A stretch of 27,967 nucleotides of DNA from Oxalobacteraceae bacterium UBA4003 (GTDB taxonomy: Bacteria > Pseudomonadota > Gammaproteobacteria > Burkholderiales > Burkholderiaceae_D): the NCBI GenBank assembly GCA_002384815.1, contig DGBN01000048.1:1-27967 (forward strand), given 5' to 3'. Shown here in pieces: positions 8,471 to 16,761 of this stretch. How positions within the stretch are numbered: position 1 is the first letter of the stretch; each line of letters starts with the position of its first letter. Below the pieces are notes generated by a model. That model was given only the letters and a program-made list of their open reading frames with translations, was not told the DNA's origin and ran no database searches. A program made the position numbers and the translations under genes.

Positions 8471-9439
8471 TTACGCCGATACTTGATTGCGCCCGGCCTG
8501 CTTGGCGCGATACAAGGCTGCATCGGCCCGGGTGATCAGGTCTTCTGCATCGTGTTGTGCATCCAGCGTGGCGATGCCGAAGGATGCGGTCAGGTGCGGC
8601 AGCGGTACATGCATATCTTCAAAGACAACTGCTTCACGCATGCGTTCGCACAGGCGTTGTGCGACCATCGCGCCGGTCGTTGCATTGTTGCCCGGCAGGA
8701 TGACGGTTAACTCTTCGCCGCCGTAACGCACGGCGAAATCGCTGGGGCGCAATGCTGTGTTTAACACTGCGGCTGCGATGCGCAAGGCCTGATCACCCAT
8801 CTGGTGACCGTACTGATCGTTGAGTTTCTTGAAGTGATCCAGATCGATCATGATCAGCGAAAGCGGCCGGCCGGTATCGTGTGCATCCTCGACCAGTCCA
8901 GCCAGCTTGTCATTCAGCCAGGCGCGATTATACAAACCGGTCAAGCCGTCCAGCATCGATAGCTGGCGATAGAATTCACCGACTTTTTCACGTCGTCGCA
9001 ATTGTGCATTGGCTGCACGCAGGCGGAATGATAGCTGACGCAACAGATTGCGTGCCACACCATCGACTTCATCGATCAGCTTCCACAAGGTACGCGATGG
9101 AATGACCAGCAGATCGGTTTCTTCCAGTGCCGTCAGGGTATTGGCATGTACCGCCTCATCCAGCACTGACAATTCGCCTATGCTTTCGCCGGGCAGAATT
9201 TTATCGCTACGTAACGGCTGTGTATCGTCCACCAGCAGCGTGCTGCCCAGCGTACCGCGCAAGACCACATATACGCATGCTGTGGCGCCATGCACATTCG
9301 GGAGTGTCTCGCCGTTGAAGAGCCGCTGTATTGCGCATTGTCCCAGCAGAGCGTCGACAGCCGGGTCGGTGACATTGTCGAATAAGTGCAGCTTGTCTAT
9401 CGTGTAAGACGAAGCACCAAAATGCGTAATTTGTTTCAA
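8471..9439 (-). CDS. cyclic nucleotide-binding / GGDEF diguanylate cyclase
   Basis: A 322-residue soluble protein. A cNMP-binding beta-roll covers about residues 15-130 (ILPGESIGELSVLDE is the phosphate-binding cassette region). A coiled linker leads to a GGDEF domain at about 160-320. The active motif is GGEEL at 240-244, and the RxxD inhibitory site is Arg231-Asp234, five residues before it. It should therefore make c-di-GMP, with product feedback and nucleotide gating. The cassette lacks an obvious conserved Arg, so the ligand may not be cAMP. The only plausible start is a TTG at 9439, because an in-frame stop lies just upstream. It begins 10 bp after the HDOD stop. Confidence 0.9.
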   Translation of the reverse strand: MKQITHFGASSYTIDKLHLFDNVTDPAVDALLGQCAIQRLFNGETLPNVHGATACVYVVLRGTLGSTLLVDDTQPLRSDKILPGESIGELSVLDEAVHANTLTALEETDLLVIPSRTLWKLIDEVDGVARNLLRQLSFRLRAANAQLRRREKVGEFYRQLSMLDGLTGLYNRAWLNDKLAGLVEDAHDTGRPLSLIMIDLDHFKKLNDQYGHQMGDQALRIAAAVLNTALRPSDFAVRYGGEELTVILPGNNATTGAMVAQRLCERMREAVVFEDMHVPLPHLTASFGIATLDAQHDAEDLITRADAALYRAKQAGRNQVSA

Positions 9440-9449
9440 CGTCGTCTTT

Positions 9450-10325
9450 CTATTTTTCAGTCAGCAGTACGCGACTTACTTCATCGAACTGCAATTCCGT
9501 TTCATGAAATACCTGTAGATACACTTCTTCGCTCAGCCCCAGCCCTTCCCATGCGTTTGGAGATACCGGCGGCACCAGATCATCTTCCAGTCCTGACAGA
9601 TCAAGAGCGTGCGCGATGGCGTTGGCAACATGAACGATGGAGGCGAGCGAATTGATTTTCTGCCCTTCCGGCCGGTGATGACCGGCAATCGCATAGCGGA
9701 TCGTGTCGGAAAAATTCCAGTGCCCGGCCAGTGCTTCGCCTGCCATCGCATGGTCTATGCCCATGACAGCCTGTTCGGCATCGAGCCACTGGCAATCGTG
9801 CAATTTGCGGTAGGCGATGACGGCATCGTATTCACGACGGAAGTATGTGACGAGCAGCAGGCGACCAATATCATGCAGCAAACCGGCAGTAAATGCGTAA
9901 TCCTGATTGACGTGCAGATGCCGCGCCAACACACGTGCACAGACTGCAGTCGCGATCGCATGTCGCCATATCGCGACGAAATCCAGTCCGGCACGGTCAG
10001 ACGAGGGGAAATAGCCGGTCAATGCCGTTGCCGTTACTACATGCCGGACCGAATCCACGCCTATCAGCGTAATGGCCTGCTGAATCGTCGTGACCCTGGC
10101 TTGTACACCGTAAAAAGAAGAGTTGGCAAAACGTAGCGTTTTGGCAGCGAGTGCCTGATCGAGCATCACCTTGCGGGTAACGATGTTGATATCGTCGTCA
10201 TCGGGGCCTATGCTTTTCATCAAGTCCTGCACGATGGCCGGCAAGGCCGGCAGATCGCGAATCTGGGCAAGAACCCGATGAAAGTGCAGTGTGCTGACAT
10301 TCGGTTCGGGAAGCTGGGAGATCAT
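9450..10325 (-). CDS. HDOD-domain signalling protein
   Basis: A 291-residue cytoplasmic protein with an HDOD domain at about residues 20-220. The opening motif is LPALPAIVQDLM, with ANSSFYG and the loop LLHDIGRLLL, in which His151-Asp152 remain. HDOD proteins are related to HD phosphohydrolases but usually lack the full metal site; they act as scaffolds in c-di-GMP, chemotaxis and stress signalling. Whether this one is catalytic is unclear. Its ATG overlaps the stop of the preceding 106-aa gene (ATGA, bases 10322-10325), indicating translational coupling. Confidence 0.88.
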   Translation of the reverse strand: MISQLPEPNVSTLHFHRVLAQIRDLPALPAIVQDLMKSIGPDDDDINIVTRKVMLDQALAAKTLRFANSSFYGVQARVTTIQQAITLIGVDSVRHVVTATALTGYFPSSDRAGLDFVAIWRHAIATAVCARVLARHLHVNQDYAFTAGLLHDIGRLLLVTYFRREYDAVIAYRKLHDCQWLDAEQAVMGIDHAMAGEALAGHWNFSDTIRYAIAGHHRPEGQKINSLASIVHVANAIAHALDLSGLEDDLVPPVSPNAWEGLGLSEEVYLQVFHETELQFDEVSRVLLTEK

Positions 10326-10642
10326 GGCTGTCCTCCGAGGCGGAAGTTGCGTATATAGTGCTGCAGCAAAATATTGGCAGGACTATCATCCTGTTTGCGA
10401 AACAGCCGTTCGAGCCGGAGCTGGAAATGTGCGTGCTGTATCGCTTCTTCTTCCGGCGTCAACTCTCCCATCATGATGCTGAGCGAAACGACATTGTGTC
10501 TGTGCAGTGATTCAATGGTTTGCTCTGTCAGCGTTGCGCCTTTTGGTAGCAACACCTGTCCCTGAAGGTCGAGCAGGTCGTCCGACAGAATCATGCCGGG
10601 GCTTACTTCTGCTAACGCAAGTTGCGTATGGATGGTGGTCAC
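10322..10642 (-). CDS. small protein coupled to HDOD gene, 106 aa
   Basis: Family not firmly identified. The first 60 residues have the pattern VSPGMILSDDLLDLQGQVLL, then LPKGATLTEQTIESLHRH, ending in a V-SLSIM strand. This resembles the short module often fused in front of HD-GYP or HDOD domains. Here it is a separate gene, overlapping the HDOD gene by 4 bp. The C-terminal part is basic and helical. The start is a GTG at 10642, with AAGAGAG nine bases upstream. It is the first gene of the GTG-ATG-TTG signalling run and probably works with the HDOD protein. Confidence 0.75.
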   Translation of the reverse strand: MTTIHTQLALAEVSPGMILSDDLLDLQGQVLLPKGATLTEQTIESLHRHNVVSLSIMMGELTPEEEAIQHAHFQLRLERLFRKQDDSPANILLQHYIRNFRLGGQP

Positions 10643-10805
10643 GATGGCACTCTCTTTTTTGATTTCAGACTAGCTTACCACCGGGCACAGGATGTATCTA
10701 TCCGGAAATAATTCGCGTGTTGTATCTGTGGGTGTCTGGCAGAAAGTACAAACGCAGTGCGATGCGGGGAAAGGGACGTAATGTGCTTTCGACATGTCTG
10801 TCGCG

Positions 10806-11948
10806 CTACAGGCAGTATCTGTCCCGTCCCATATTTTTTGCCTCATACAAGGCAGCGTCTGCGCGACGTAGCAGCTGTGCCCATGAACACTCGATGTTTT
10901 TTGGGCGAATAGCCATGCCTACGCTGATCGTTACCGGATGGATGCCGAGGAAACGGTATTCACGCATCGCCTCGACCAGGCGCTGGCCGATCTGCTCCGC
11001 ACCCTGACTATCGACTCCGGGCAGGATAATCAGAAATTCTTCTCCGCCATAACGTCCCGCCAGATCGATGGAGCGGCAGGTTTGCTGCAGCACGGCGGCG
11101 ACTTCCGTAATGACGGTATCGCCAGCGGCATGGCCGAATTCATCGTTAAAGTGTTTGAACAGATCGATGTCGATAAATGCAATCGCCAATTCGCGTTGCA
11201 GGCGGATAGAGAGATCCAATTCACGTTCGCCAGCCGCAACAATGGCACGGCGATTGAAGAGTTTGCTCAATTCATCATGCGTTGCCAAATGACGGTTTTC
11301 TTCGACCGTGTGCTCAAAATACAGCAACAGCAAACCGATCGAGAACAGTACCGTGCCGACGGTAGGAATCAGGTAGGTCACGACTACTTCCATAGTGGAG
11401 AGTGTGATAACCGCTATACCCTGACGGACATAGACTGCCATGATGCCGATTTTTACGATCTGGCAGATCACCATCAGCAGGATTGCACCTTGCGCCAGGC
11501 GCTGGACAAAGGTGCGTGGCCAACCGCCTTGTCCTTGCCAGATCGCCTGAAAGCTGAAGGTGAACAGGATTACTGTCGTAATGGAAAACAGGATGGAGCG
11601 CTGGGCGACAGTGCCATTGGCATGCAGCAGCGCGGAAAATGCCAGCAGAAAGATGGCAAAAATAGCCCATCCCCATTGAGGTGGCTGCTTCTTGTAAAAA
11701 ACAAGAATGCCATACCATTGATAAATCAGGCCGATCGTGATCAGGCCGGTACCACTCAGCAGCGCGAAAGCACGAGGCAGGTGATTGTTCAGGATGGCGA
11801 TCAACACGCCAAGCGCTATACAACTGCCGGACATGGCCCAGTAGCGGGTGCATTTGTCCGCCGGGGCAGCAAAAAAAACGCCGGCCATCACGAGTGCAAT
11901 ACAAAATTGCACAAGAATCAGTACGATACCAGCAGTGAGTGCATCCAT
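10806..11948 (-). CDS. membrane-bound diguanylate cyclase (GGDEF)
   Basis: A 380-residue protein with six or seven hydrophobic helices between residues 4 and 212 (a MASE-like integral-membrane sensor I cannot place in a named family), a short linker, then a GGDEF domain from about 220. The active motif is GGEEF at 301-305. The inhibitory I-site is Arg292-Asp295, and THDELSKLFNRRA is the domain-entry sequence. It should make c-di-GMP from two GTP at the membrane. It is transcribed towards the 106-aa/HDOD run but separated from it by 163 bp, so it is probably a separate unit. A long plus-strand frame across it (10938-11996) is a shadow. Confidence 0.9.
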   Translation of the reverse strand: MDALTAGIVLILVQFCIALVMAGVFFAAPADKCTRYWAMSGSCIALGVLIAILNNHLPRAFALLSGTGLITIGLIYQWYGILVFYKKQPPQWGWAIFAIFLLAFSALLHANGTVAQRSILFSITTVILFTFSFQAIWQGQGGWPRTFVQRLAQGAILLMVICQIVKIGIMAVYVRQGIAVITLSTMEVVVTYLIPTVGTVLFSIGLLLLYFEHTVEENRHLATHDELSKLFNRRAIVAAGERELDLSIRLQRELAIAFIDIDLFKHFNDEFGHAAGDTVITEVAAVLQQTCRSIDLAGRYGGEEFLIILPGVDSQGAEQIGQRLVEAMREYRFLGIHPVTISVGMAIRPKNIECSWAQLLRRADAALYEAKNMGRDRYCL

Positions 11949-12167
11949 GATGGCGCAATCCGGAGCGAATCAATATGCCGAAATTTGCAGGCTTGAAACA
12001 AGTCTAGCGGATTCCTGGTGGAAATATTGTTAATTGTTGTGCAGAAAAAAGTAAAAAAACGGTTGAAAACTTCAGTCCGGGCAGCGCGCGACGCGCATAT
12101 TCCGGCGCTATTGTCGCCTGTGAAAACCGGAGGTAGGATGCTGAAATCATTTCAAGCCGGAGCCATC

Positions 12168-12704
12168 ATGTCCAAGTCTTTTATTGCAATCTTTGGTGTC
12201 GCACTTATGCTGCTGTCTGCCATGCCGGGATACGCTGCGGGCAATATAAAACCCGGTTTGTGGGAAATGACAATGCAATCGGACATGATGAAAAACATGC
12301 CGAAGATATCGCCGGAGCAAATCCAGCAAATGCGCAAGATGGGCATCGATGTCGCGCAGCTGCAAAGCGGCACCATCGTCAACAAGGTATGCATCACGAA
12401 GGAAATGGCCGAGCGCGACGAGGTGTCGCAGATGAATGCGAAGGAAACCGGTTGCGAACTCAAAAATACGCAACGCAGCGGCACAACTTATACGATGGAT
12501 ATGGTGTGCAATGGCCCTGCGATGAAAGGCAAGGGCACGATCAAAACCGTCTATGCCAGCGACCAGAGCTTCAGCACCAGTTCGACATTCAAGGGCACCG
12601 TTGGCGGCAGGCCGGTCGATGATCGCAACGACAGTAGCGGCAAATGGCTGGATGCCAACTGCGGCTCGGTCAAACCGATTCAGGATTCGATGCAGAAAAA
12701 ATGA
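12168..12704 (+). CDS. DUF3617 family secreted protein
   Basis: A periplasmic or exported protein of unknown function. From the ATG at 12168 it has 178 residues, with a typical Sec signal peptide (residues 1 to about 24, ending GYAA). The mature part opens with the DUF3617 pattern KPGLWEMTMQ and continues with cysteines in VCITKE, TGCELKN, MVCNG and DANCG, which may form disulfides. CCGGAG lies five bases before this ATG. An ATG at 12138, after GGAGGTAGG, would add ten residues, and I cannot fully exclude it. A GTG start at 12018 is unlikely. It is divergent from the membrane GGDEF gene. Confidence 0.85.
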   Translation: MSKSFIAIFGVALMLLSAMPGYAAGNIKPGLWEMTMQSDMMKNMPKISPEQIQQMRKMGIDVAQLQSGTIVNKVCITKEMAERDEVSQMNAKETGCELKNTQRSGTTYTMDMVCNGPAMKGKGTIKTVYASDQSFSTSSTFKGTVGGRPVDDRNDSSGKWLDANCGSVKPIQDSMQKK

Positions 12705-12747
12705 GGTGCAGGCAAGGACGGAGGATAGGCATGCCGCCGATGGCGGT

Positions 12748-13143
12748 TTATTCCTCTTCCGGCATTGCGTACGCATACGCGCGCAAATCATCAAGGCTGA
12801 CAATTTGCAGAACCGTCTGGTTGGTGCTTTCCAGTACCACCTTGGGTGCCATACCGGCGCGCCATGCTTCCACCCAGCGATGGGCGCACAGGCACCATTG
12901 ATCGCCCGGTTTCAAACCGGGGAAATTCCATTCCGGGCGCGGCGTGGATAAATCATTCCCGCATTCTCTGCTGAATTCGAGGAAGGTTGTCGTCATCACG
13001 GTACAGATGATATGCGTGCCGACATCCTCTTCATTGGTCTTGCAGCAGCCATCACGAAAATATCCGGTTAGCGGTTTGAAGGAGCAGGGTACCAGCGGTT
13101 CGCCAAATACGTTTTTTGCGATGGGGAGAGTAGCTTGTGTCAT
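12748..13143 (-). CDS. DUF2237 family protein
   Basis: A 131-residue soluble protein of unknown function. The family signature is very clear: NVFGEPLVPCS, LTGYFRDGCC, DVGTHIICTVMT, FLEFSRECGNDLSTPRPEW and FPGLKPGDQWCLCAHRWVEA. The conserved cysteine pairs (GCC and CLC) suggest metal or disulfide chemistry, but no activity is established. It converges with the DUF3617 gene; a short GC hairpin (12734-12746) followed by TTT lies at the junction and may end that transcript. Confidence 0.88.
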   Translation of the reverse strand: MTQATLPIAKNVFGEPLVPCSFKPLTGYFRDGCCKTNEEDVGTHIICTVMTTTFLEFSRECGNDLSTPRPEWNFPGLKPGDQWCLCAHRWVEAWRAGMAPKVVLESTNQTVLQIVSLDDLRAYAYAMPEEE

Positions 13144-13259
13144 GGAAATGTGCTTGATGCGACAGGATAAGGCCGTGCCTGAAAAGACAACTATACGCGC
13201 AAACAGGCCGTAAAGTCAGCACGGTACTGCGCCGGCTTCAGCATGTGGACAGCGCATTT

Positions 13260-13661
13260 TCAATCGTGCCGACGCAGGCTTTGCTCCATATCTTCCATCT
13301 CGATTTCGATTGCCTTGGTGCTGATCGTGATTTCGTGCAAGGAAACCAGCAAGGACAAGACCAGCATGAAGATACTCAGTCCGAAAATCACTTTCGCGAC
13401 CGGAATCAGTTCTATGAAAACCAGCAGCATGGACAGCGCGCAAAGTAAAAATGACACGACACCCATCGCCTGCATGCGCTGGATCAGCAGTACGCGTTGG
13501 CGCAGGTTGGAAATTTGCCGTATCACTTCTTCCCGCGCACCATCCTGGTACTTGACGTGCAACTGGCGTATCAGTTGGGCTGTCACCAAAAAACGATTGG
13601 TATACGCCAGCAGCAAGAGGGAGATGGCGGGGAAGAGCAGGGCAGGGGTAGTCAGATCCAT
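13260..13661 (-). CDS. DUF2721 family membrane protein
   Basis: A 133-residue integral membrane protein of unknown function. The opening TTPALLFPAISLLLLAYTNR is typical of DUF2721. A basic helical stretch follows (about residues 30-60), then two hydrophobic helices at about 66-83 and 86-108, and an acidic-basic C-terminal tail. I choose the ATG at 13661 over a TTG at 13700, because the family begins at this position. There is 300 bp of non-coding DNA upstream. Confidence 0.85.
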   Translation of the reverse strand: MDLTTPALLFPAISLLLLAYTNRFLVTAQLIRQLHVKYQDGAREEVIRQISNLRQRVLLIQRMQAMGVVSFLLCALSMLLVFIELIPVAKVIFGLSIFMLVLSLLVSLHEITISTKAIEIEMEDMEQSLRRHD

Positions 13662-13961
13662 AGGTTCATCTAGTAAGGGTTGGGCTAGAAAAATACACAA
13701 CTACGCTTGTGGCGCAGGCATGCCAATACTGCAAGAATTGCGCCCGCTATGGATGGCGGGTCGCAACGGATGCGAGGCCCGACTTGATGAGAGGGGCCAC
13801 TTGCGACAGTATCAAACAAGTATTATCGCAGCGTCATTGTAAAGGCCAAGGCTGACTACATCATTACGTTGTGGCGTGACATGAAAAAATCAGAACCAAG
13901 TACAAATCCGCTGCGCGCAGTTATTGCCTCAATGTCATGAGGACAAGGACATCGGGGCGGT
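13662..13961. other. non-coding interval upstream of DUF2721 gene
   Basis: Three hundred bases lie between the stop of the MscS gene and the start of the DUF2721 gene. No plausible ORF is present. A short GC-rich inverted repeat (CCCGC...GCGGG around 13740-13760) has no T-run on either side, so I do not call it a terminator. No promoter with both hexamers at proper spacing stands out. Confidence 0.4.
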
Positions 13962-15095
13962 TCAGACAGATACTGGTTTACCCGTTTCCGGCCCTTCTTC
14001 GGAAGAAAAGCGCAGGGAGCCCGGCACATGAATGGTCGAGGTTGGGATGGCGACTTCCGCACCGTGTTGTTCGATAATCTGCATGATCTGGAACAGCACA
14101 TCCTGCTTGACTTCGTGATAACGTACCCAGTTGGTTGTGCGCGTGAAGGTATAAATGAAAAAGTCGAGCGAAGACGATGCAAACTTGTCGAAGTTGACCA
14201 TCAGTGTTTGACCCTGGTCGATTTCTTCATGTGCCCGTAACATGGCTTTCACATCTGCCACAATCGCAGGCAATCGGCTGCCGTCGTCGTAACGTACACC
14301 GATTATTTCATTGATGCGGCGGTGCGACATACGCGATGGATTTTCAACTGCGATGGACGTAAACGTTGCATTCGGCACGTAGAGAGGACGGCTGTCGAAG
14401 GTGGTAATCGTTGTGATGCGCCAGCCTATGTCGGTGACAGTCCCTTCGATATTCCGATCCGGCGAACGTATCCAGTCGCCGACTGCGAATGGCCTATCCA
14501 TATAAATCATCAGCGCGCCAAAGAAGTTGGACAGCAATTCCTTGGAGGCAAAGCCGATGGCGACACCACCGATACCACCGAATGCAAGCACACCGGTAAT
14601 ACTAAATCCCAGTTGCTGCAGAATAATCAGGCCTATCGTAATCATTACCGAAATGCGCAGCAGCTTGCCAATCGCATTGATCGTGGTTTGATCGATGTTC
14701 TTGCCGTTCTCCGGGGTTCGCTTCAGAAGGTTTGCTTCTACCCGCGCGATAAAGCGCTGCAAGAACCAGCCGATACACAGGATGATGGCGATATCGCGCA
14801 CAGTGGGCACCGATTCTAGGATCGCTGATGCTGTATTCTGATGCAGCACCTTGGCAGCAAATGCAATGCCGACGATCCAGATTAGAACCGTAGCGGGCTT
14901 GCGTACCGCATCGATCAAGACTTCATCCCACGGCGTTGTGGTCAGCTTGGATTTTTTATGGAGACGTCTCAGGATTCCAGAGCTGACGAAATTCAACAGC
15001 AGGGTACAGAAGACGATGGAAAAAACTTGTATGAAGAGGCGCGTAGCTTCGGACTGCACCTTGAACGTATTCAATAACTCAATTACAAAAGACAT
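13962..15095 (-). CDS. MscS-type mechanosensitive ion channel
   Basis: A 377-residue inner-membrane channel that opens under membrane tension to release solutes during osmotic downshock. Hydrophobic helices lie near residues 20-40, 69-84, 99-116 and 145-163. The pore helix (TM3) is at about 165-195, with the glycine/alanine-rich VLAFGGIGGVAIGFASKELL sequence. The beta domain then begins with DRPFAVGDWI and continues through VTDIGWRITTITTFDSRPLY and VPNATF. It has more N-terminal helices than E. coli MscS, closer to the YnaI/MscM-like class. GGGGA upstream of the ATG supports the start. It is monocistronic or follows the beta-lactamase gene after 164 bp. Confidence 0.9.
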   Translation of the reverse strand: MSFVIELLNTFKVQSEATRLFIQVFSIVFCTLLLNFVSSGILRRLHKKSKLTTTPWDEVLIDAVRKPATVLIWIVGIAFAAKVLHQNTASAILESVPTVRDIAIILCIGWFLQRFIARVEANLLKRTPENGKNIDQTTINAIGKLLRISVMITIGLIILQQLGFSITGVLAFGGIGGVAIGFASKELLSNFFGALMIYMDRPFAVGDWIRSPDRNIEGTVTDIGWRITTITTFDSRPLYVPNATFTSIAVENPSRMSHRRINEIIGVRYDDGSRLPAIVADVKAMLRAHEEIDQGQTLMVNFDKFASSSLDFFIYTFTRTTNWVRYHEVKQDVLFQIMQIIEQHGAEVAIPTSTIHVPGSLRFSSEEGPETGKPVSV

Positions 15096-15259
15096 TTATT
15101 TTCCCCGCACACTGCATTAATCAATCCTTATTCTACGTTTATCGATGCGCAATGCCAAATCGCAGGGATTGCGCCATCCAATAGGCGTAGAAAGCCACCG
15201 CAAGCCAAGAACAGAACTTCTGGCAGAAATTTCGCACAGACGATCAAGTCGAAGTGACT

Positions 15260-16153
15260 TTATCTGAAAGCGCCAACCAGGATGCCTGTCGCCGTGGCGA
15301 TCACATCATCGCGCGGTGCTGCGTTCTTGTCATTCTGTGTGAAGTAGACGACCGCAACGATGGGCGCACCTGTCGCCGGCCAGATGACACCTGCATCGTT
15401 GGTGGTGCCGTAAGAGCCGGTGCCGGTTTTATCGCCGACTATCCAGCCCTTGGGTACGCCAGCCAGGATGCGTTTGCCACCGGTGGTATTTCCTTTCAGC
15501 CAGTTCACCAGCTGTTCGCGTTGCGGCAGCGCCAAAGCGTTGCCAAGAGTCAGTTGTTGTACACTTTTTGCCATTGCTGCCGGTGTGGAGGTGTCGCGCA
15601 AGTCGCCGGGAATGGCTGTGTTCAATTCCGGCTCCCAGCGATCGAGCCGGAAGGTATCGTCGCCGATAGTGCGCACATAGGCGGTCACCGCTGCCGGCCC
15701 ACCCAATTCCTTAATCAGCAAATTTGCCGCCGCGTTATCGCTGTACTGCAAAGTCGCTGCACACAGTTCTGCAATCGTCATGCCGTCAGCAATATGCTTT
15801 TGCGTAATCGGTGCGTAACCCGATTTCTCAACTTCGTCCTTGTTGTAGCGTATGCGCTTTCCCAGCAGGTCGCTATTCGTTGCGCTTTTTTTCAGGATGG
15901 CTGCTGCGACGATGGTCTTGAATGTGCTGCAAAAAGGAAAGCGCTCATCCGCGCGATAGTGCACTTGCATGCCGTTGCCGGTATTGATCGCTGCTACACC
16001 CAGCCGTCCGTTGGCGGATGCTTCCAGCTTCTCCAGTTCGCTATTGATTGCACTGTTTTTTTGATTGCTTGCGAAAACAGGCATATAAAGGCCTGCAAAA
16101 GGAGTGGCGATGGCAGCCAGTACAAGTGAACGTCTGCGTGAGGAACGGAGCAT
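15260..16153 (-). CDS. class A beta-lactamase
   Basis: Serine beta-lactamase of 297 residues, exported to the periplasm. All class A motifs are present: Ser76-Thr-Phe-Lys79 (SxxK), Ser138-Asp-Asn140 (SDN), Glu174-Pro-Glu-Leu-Asn178 (omega-loop ExxLN), and Lys242-Thr-Gly244 (KTG). A Cys precedes the nucleophile (Cys69 in ABL numbering), and another lies at Cys131. The carbapenemase-type Cys238 is absent, because KTGTGSYG follows KTG. The N-terminus SSRRRSLVLAA reads as a twin-arginine signal. No divergent LysR regulator or mobile element is adjacent, so this is probably an intrinsic chromosomal gene. AGGGAAA before the ATG supports the start. The substrate spectrum cannot be read from sequence alone. 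Confidence 0.93.
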   Translation of the reverse strand: MLRSSRRRSLVLAAIATPFAGLYMPVFASNQKNSAINSELEKLEASANGRLGVAAINTGNGMQVHYRADERFPFCSTFKTIVAAAILKKSATNSDLLGKRIRYNKDEVEKSGYAPITQKHIADGMTIAELCAATLQYSDNAAANLLIKELGGPAAVTAYVRTIGDDTFRLDRWEPELNTAIPGDLRDTSTPAAMAKSVQQLTLGNALALPQREQLVNWLKGNTTGGKRILAGVPKGWIVGDKTGTGSYGTTNDAGVIWPATGAPIVAVVYFTQNDKNAAPRDDVIATATGILVGAFR

Positions 16154-16206
16154 GGATTTCCCTGTGAATGTTTTGCGATCTGGTTTAATGGGGGCGTTCC
16201 GGCAAG

Positions 16207-16596
16207 CTAGTTGCCTGTCCTGACGAAAAGGGTTTCCAGCGGCGTATTACCGACAACACGGCTGCGATGGCCGTGCAGGGTGCTGTCAAATTCCGCGCCC
16301 TCAGGTAACAGATCGTTGGAGAAAAAATGATCGCCTGCCTTGAAGATTCGTGTAGTGCCATCGCGCAAACCGATTTCCATTTCGCCGCGCAAGACCACCA
16401 GCCATTGCGCCGTCGTCGTGCAATGGAAGTCGCTGCTCACGCCCGGCGGGCTTTGGCGTACCTGGAATCCATTCGATGGAAGCAGCCCGGACAGCATGGC
16501 TTTGGCCGAACCGCCCGGCAATGCGATGTCTTCTTCACGAAATTTCGCGAGGCCATCGATGTCGGTGTAGAGAACGATGTTTTTAAATGTGCTCAT
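16207..16596 (-). CDS. cupin-domain protein
   Basis: A 129-residue single-domain cupin with no signal peptide. The beta-barrel pattern is visible: SSDFHCTTTAQWLVVLRGEM (first cupin motif, altered), then GDHFFSNDLLPEG, and a C-terminal HGHRSRV. The first motif lacks the standard HxH, so metal binding is uncertain and no reaction can be assigned. I choose the ATG at 16596 over a TTG at 16671, because the latter would start inside the terminator hairpin. It lies 53 bp upstream of the beta-lactamase gene on the same strand. Confidence 0.75.
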   Translation of the reverse strand: MSTFKNIVLYTDIDGLAKFREEDIALPGGSAKAMLSGLLPSNGFQVRQSPPGVSSDFHCTTTAQWLVVLRGEMEIGLRDGTTRIFKAGDHFFSNDLLPEGAEFDSTLHGHRSRVVGNTPLETLFVRTGN

Positions 16597-16629
16597 GGCG
16601 TTTGATAATAAGAGGGGAGAGCCGCATGC

Positions 16630-16668
16630 AAAAACCGAATGTCTGCTACCTCGATAGCAGACATTCGG
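16630..16668 (-). terminator. Rho-independent terminator after MFS gene
   Basis: A perfect 14-bp inverted repeat (16635-16648 and 16655-16668) with a six-base loop is followed on the minus strand by TTTTT (16634-16630). It lies about 95 bp after the MFS stop and 34 bp before the cupin start, so it should insulate the cupin/beta-lactamase unit. Confidence 0.85.
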
Positions 16669-16761
16669 CAAAGAGTCATATCGACTGTAAAGATGCAGCC
16701 GATATCCTAACGCATAGCCACATCAACTGCACTCGACAATGATTGCTAGTGACAAGCAGGC

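Noticed and set aside
10938..11996. 352-codon plus-strand ORF
   Set aside because: It lies entirely antisense to the membrane GGDEF gene. The translation is Gln/Asp/Arg-rich with no fold or family signal, while the minus strand has clear domain motifs.
12734..12749. Small hairpin CCGCC-GAT-GGCGG followed by TTT
   Set aside because: Only five base pairs with a three-base loop, overlapping the end of the DUF2237 coding frame. A weak terminator is possible but not supported enough to list separately.
13740..13760. GC-rich inverted repeat between MscS and DUF2721 genes
   Set aside because: Short stem without a T-run on either strand and no clear conserved role; not enough for a terminator or operator call.
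15254..16129. 291-codon plus-strand ORF
   Set aside because: Antisense to the beta-lactamase, whose motifs are complete; Cys/Arg-rich translation typical of a shadow.
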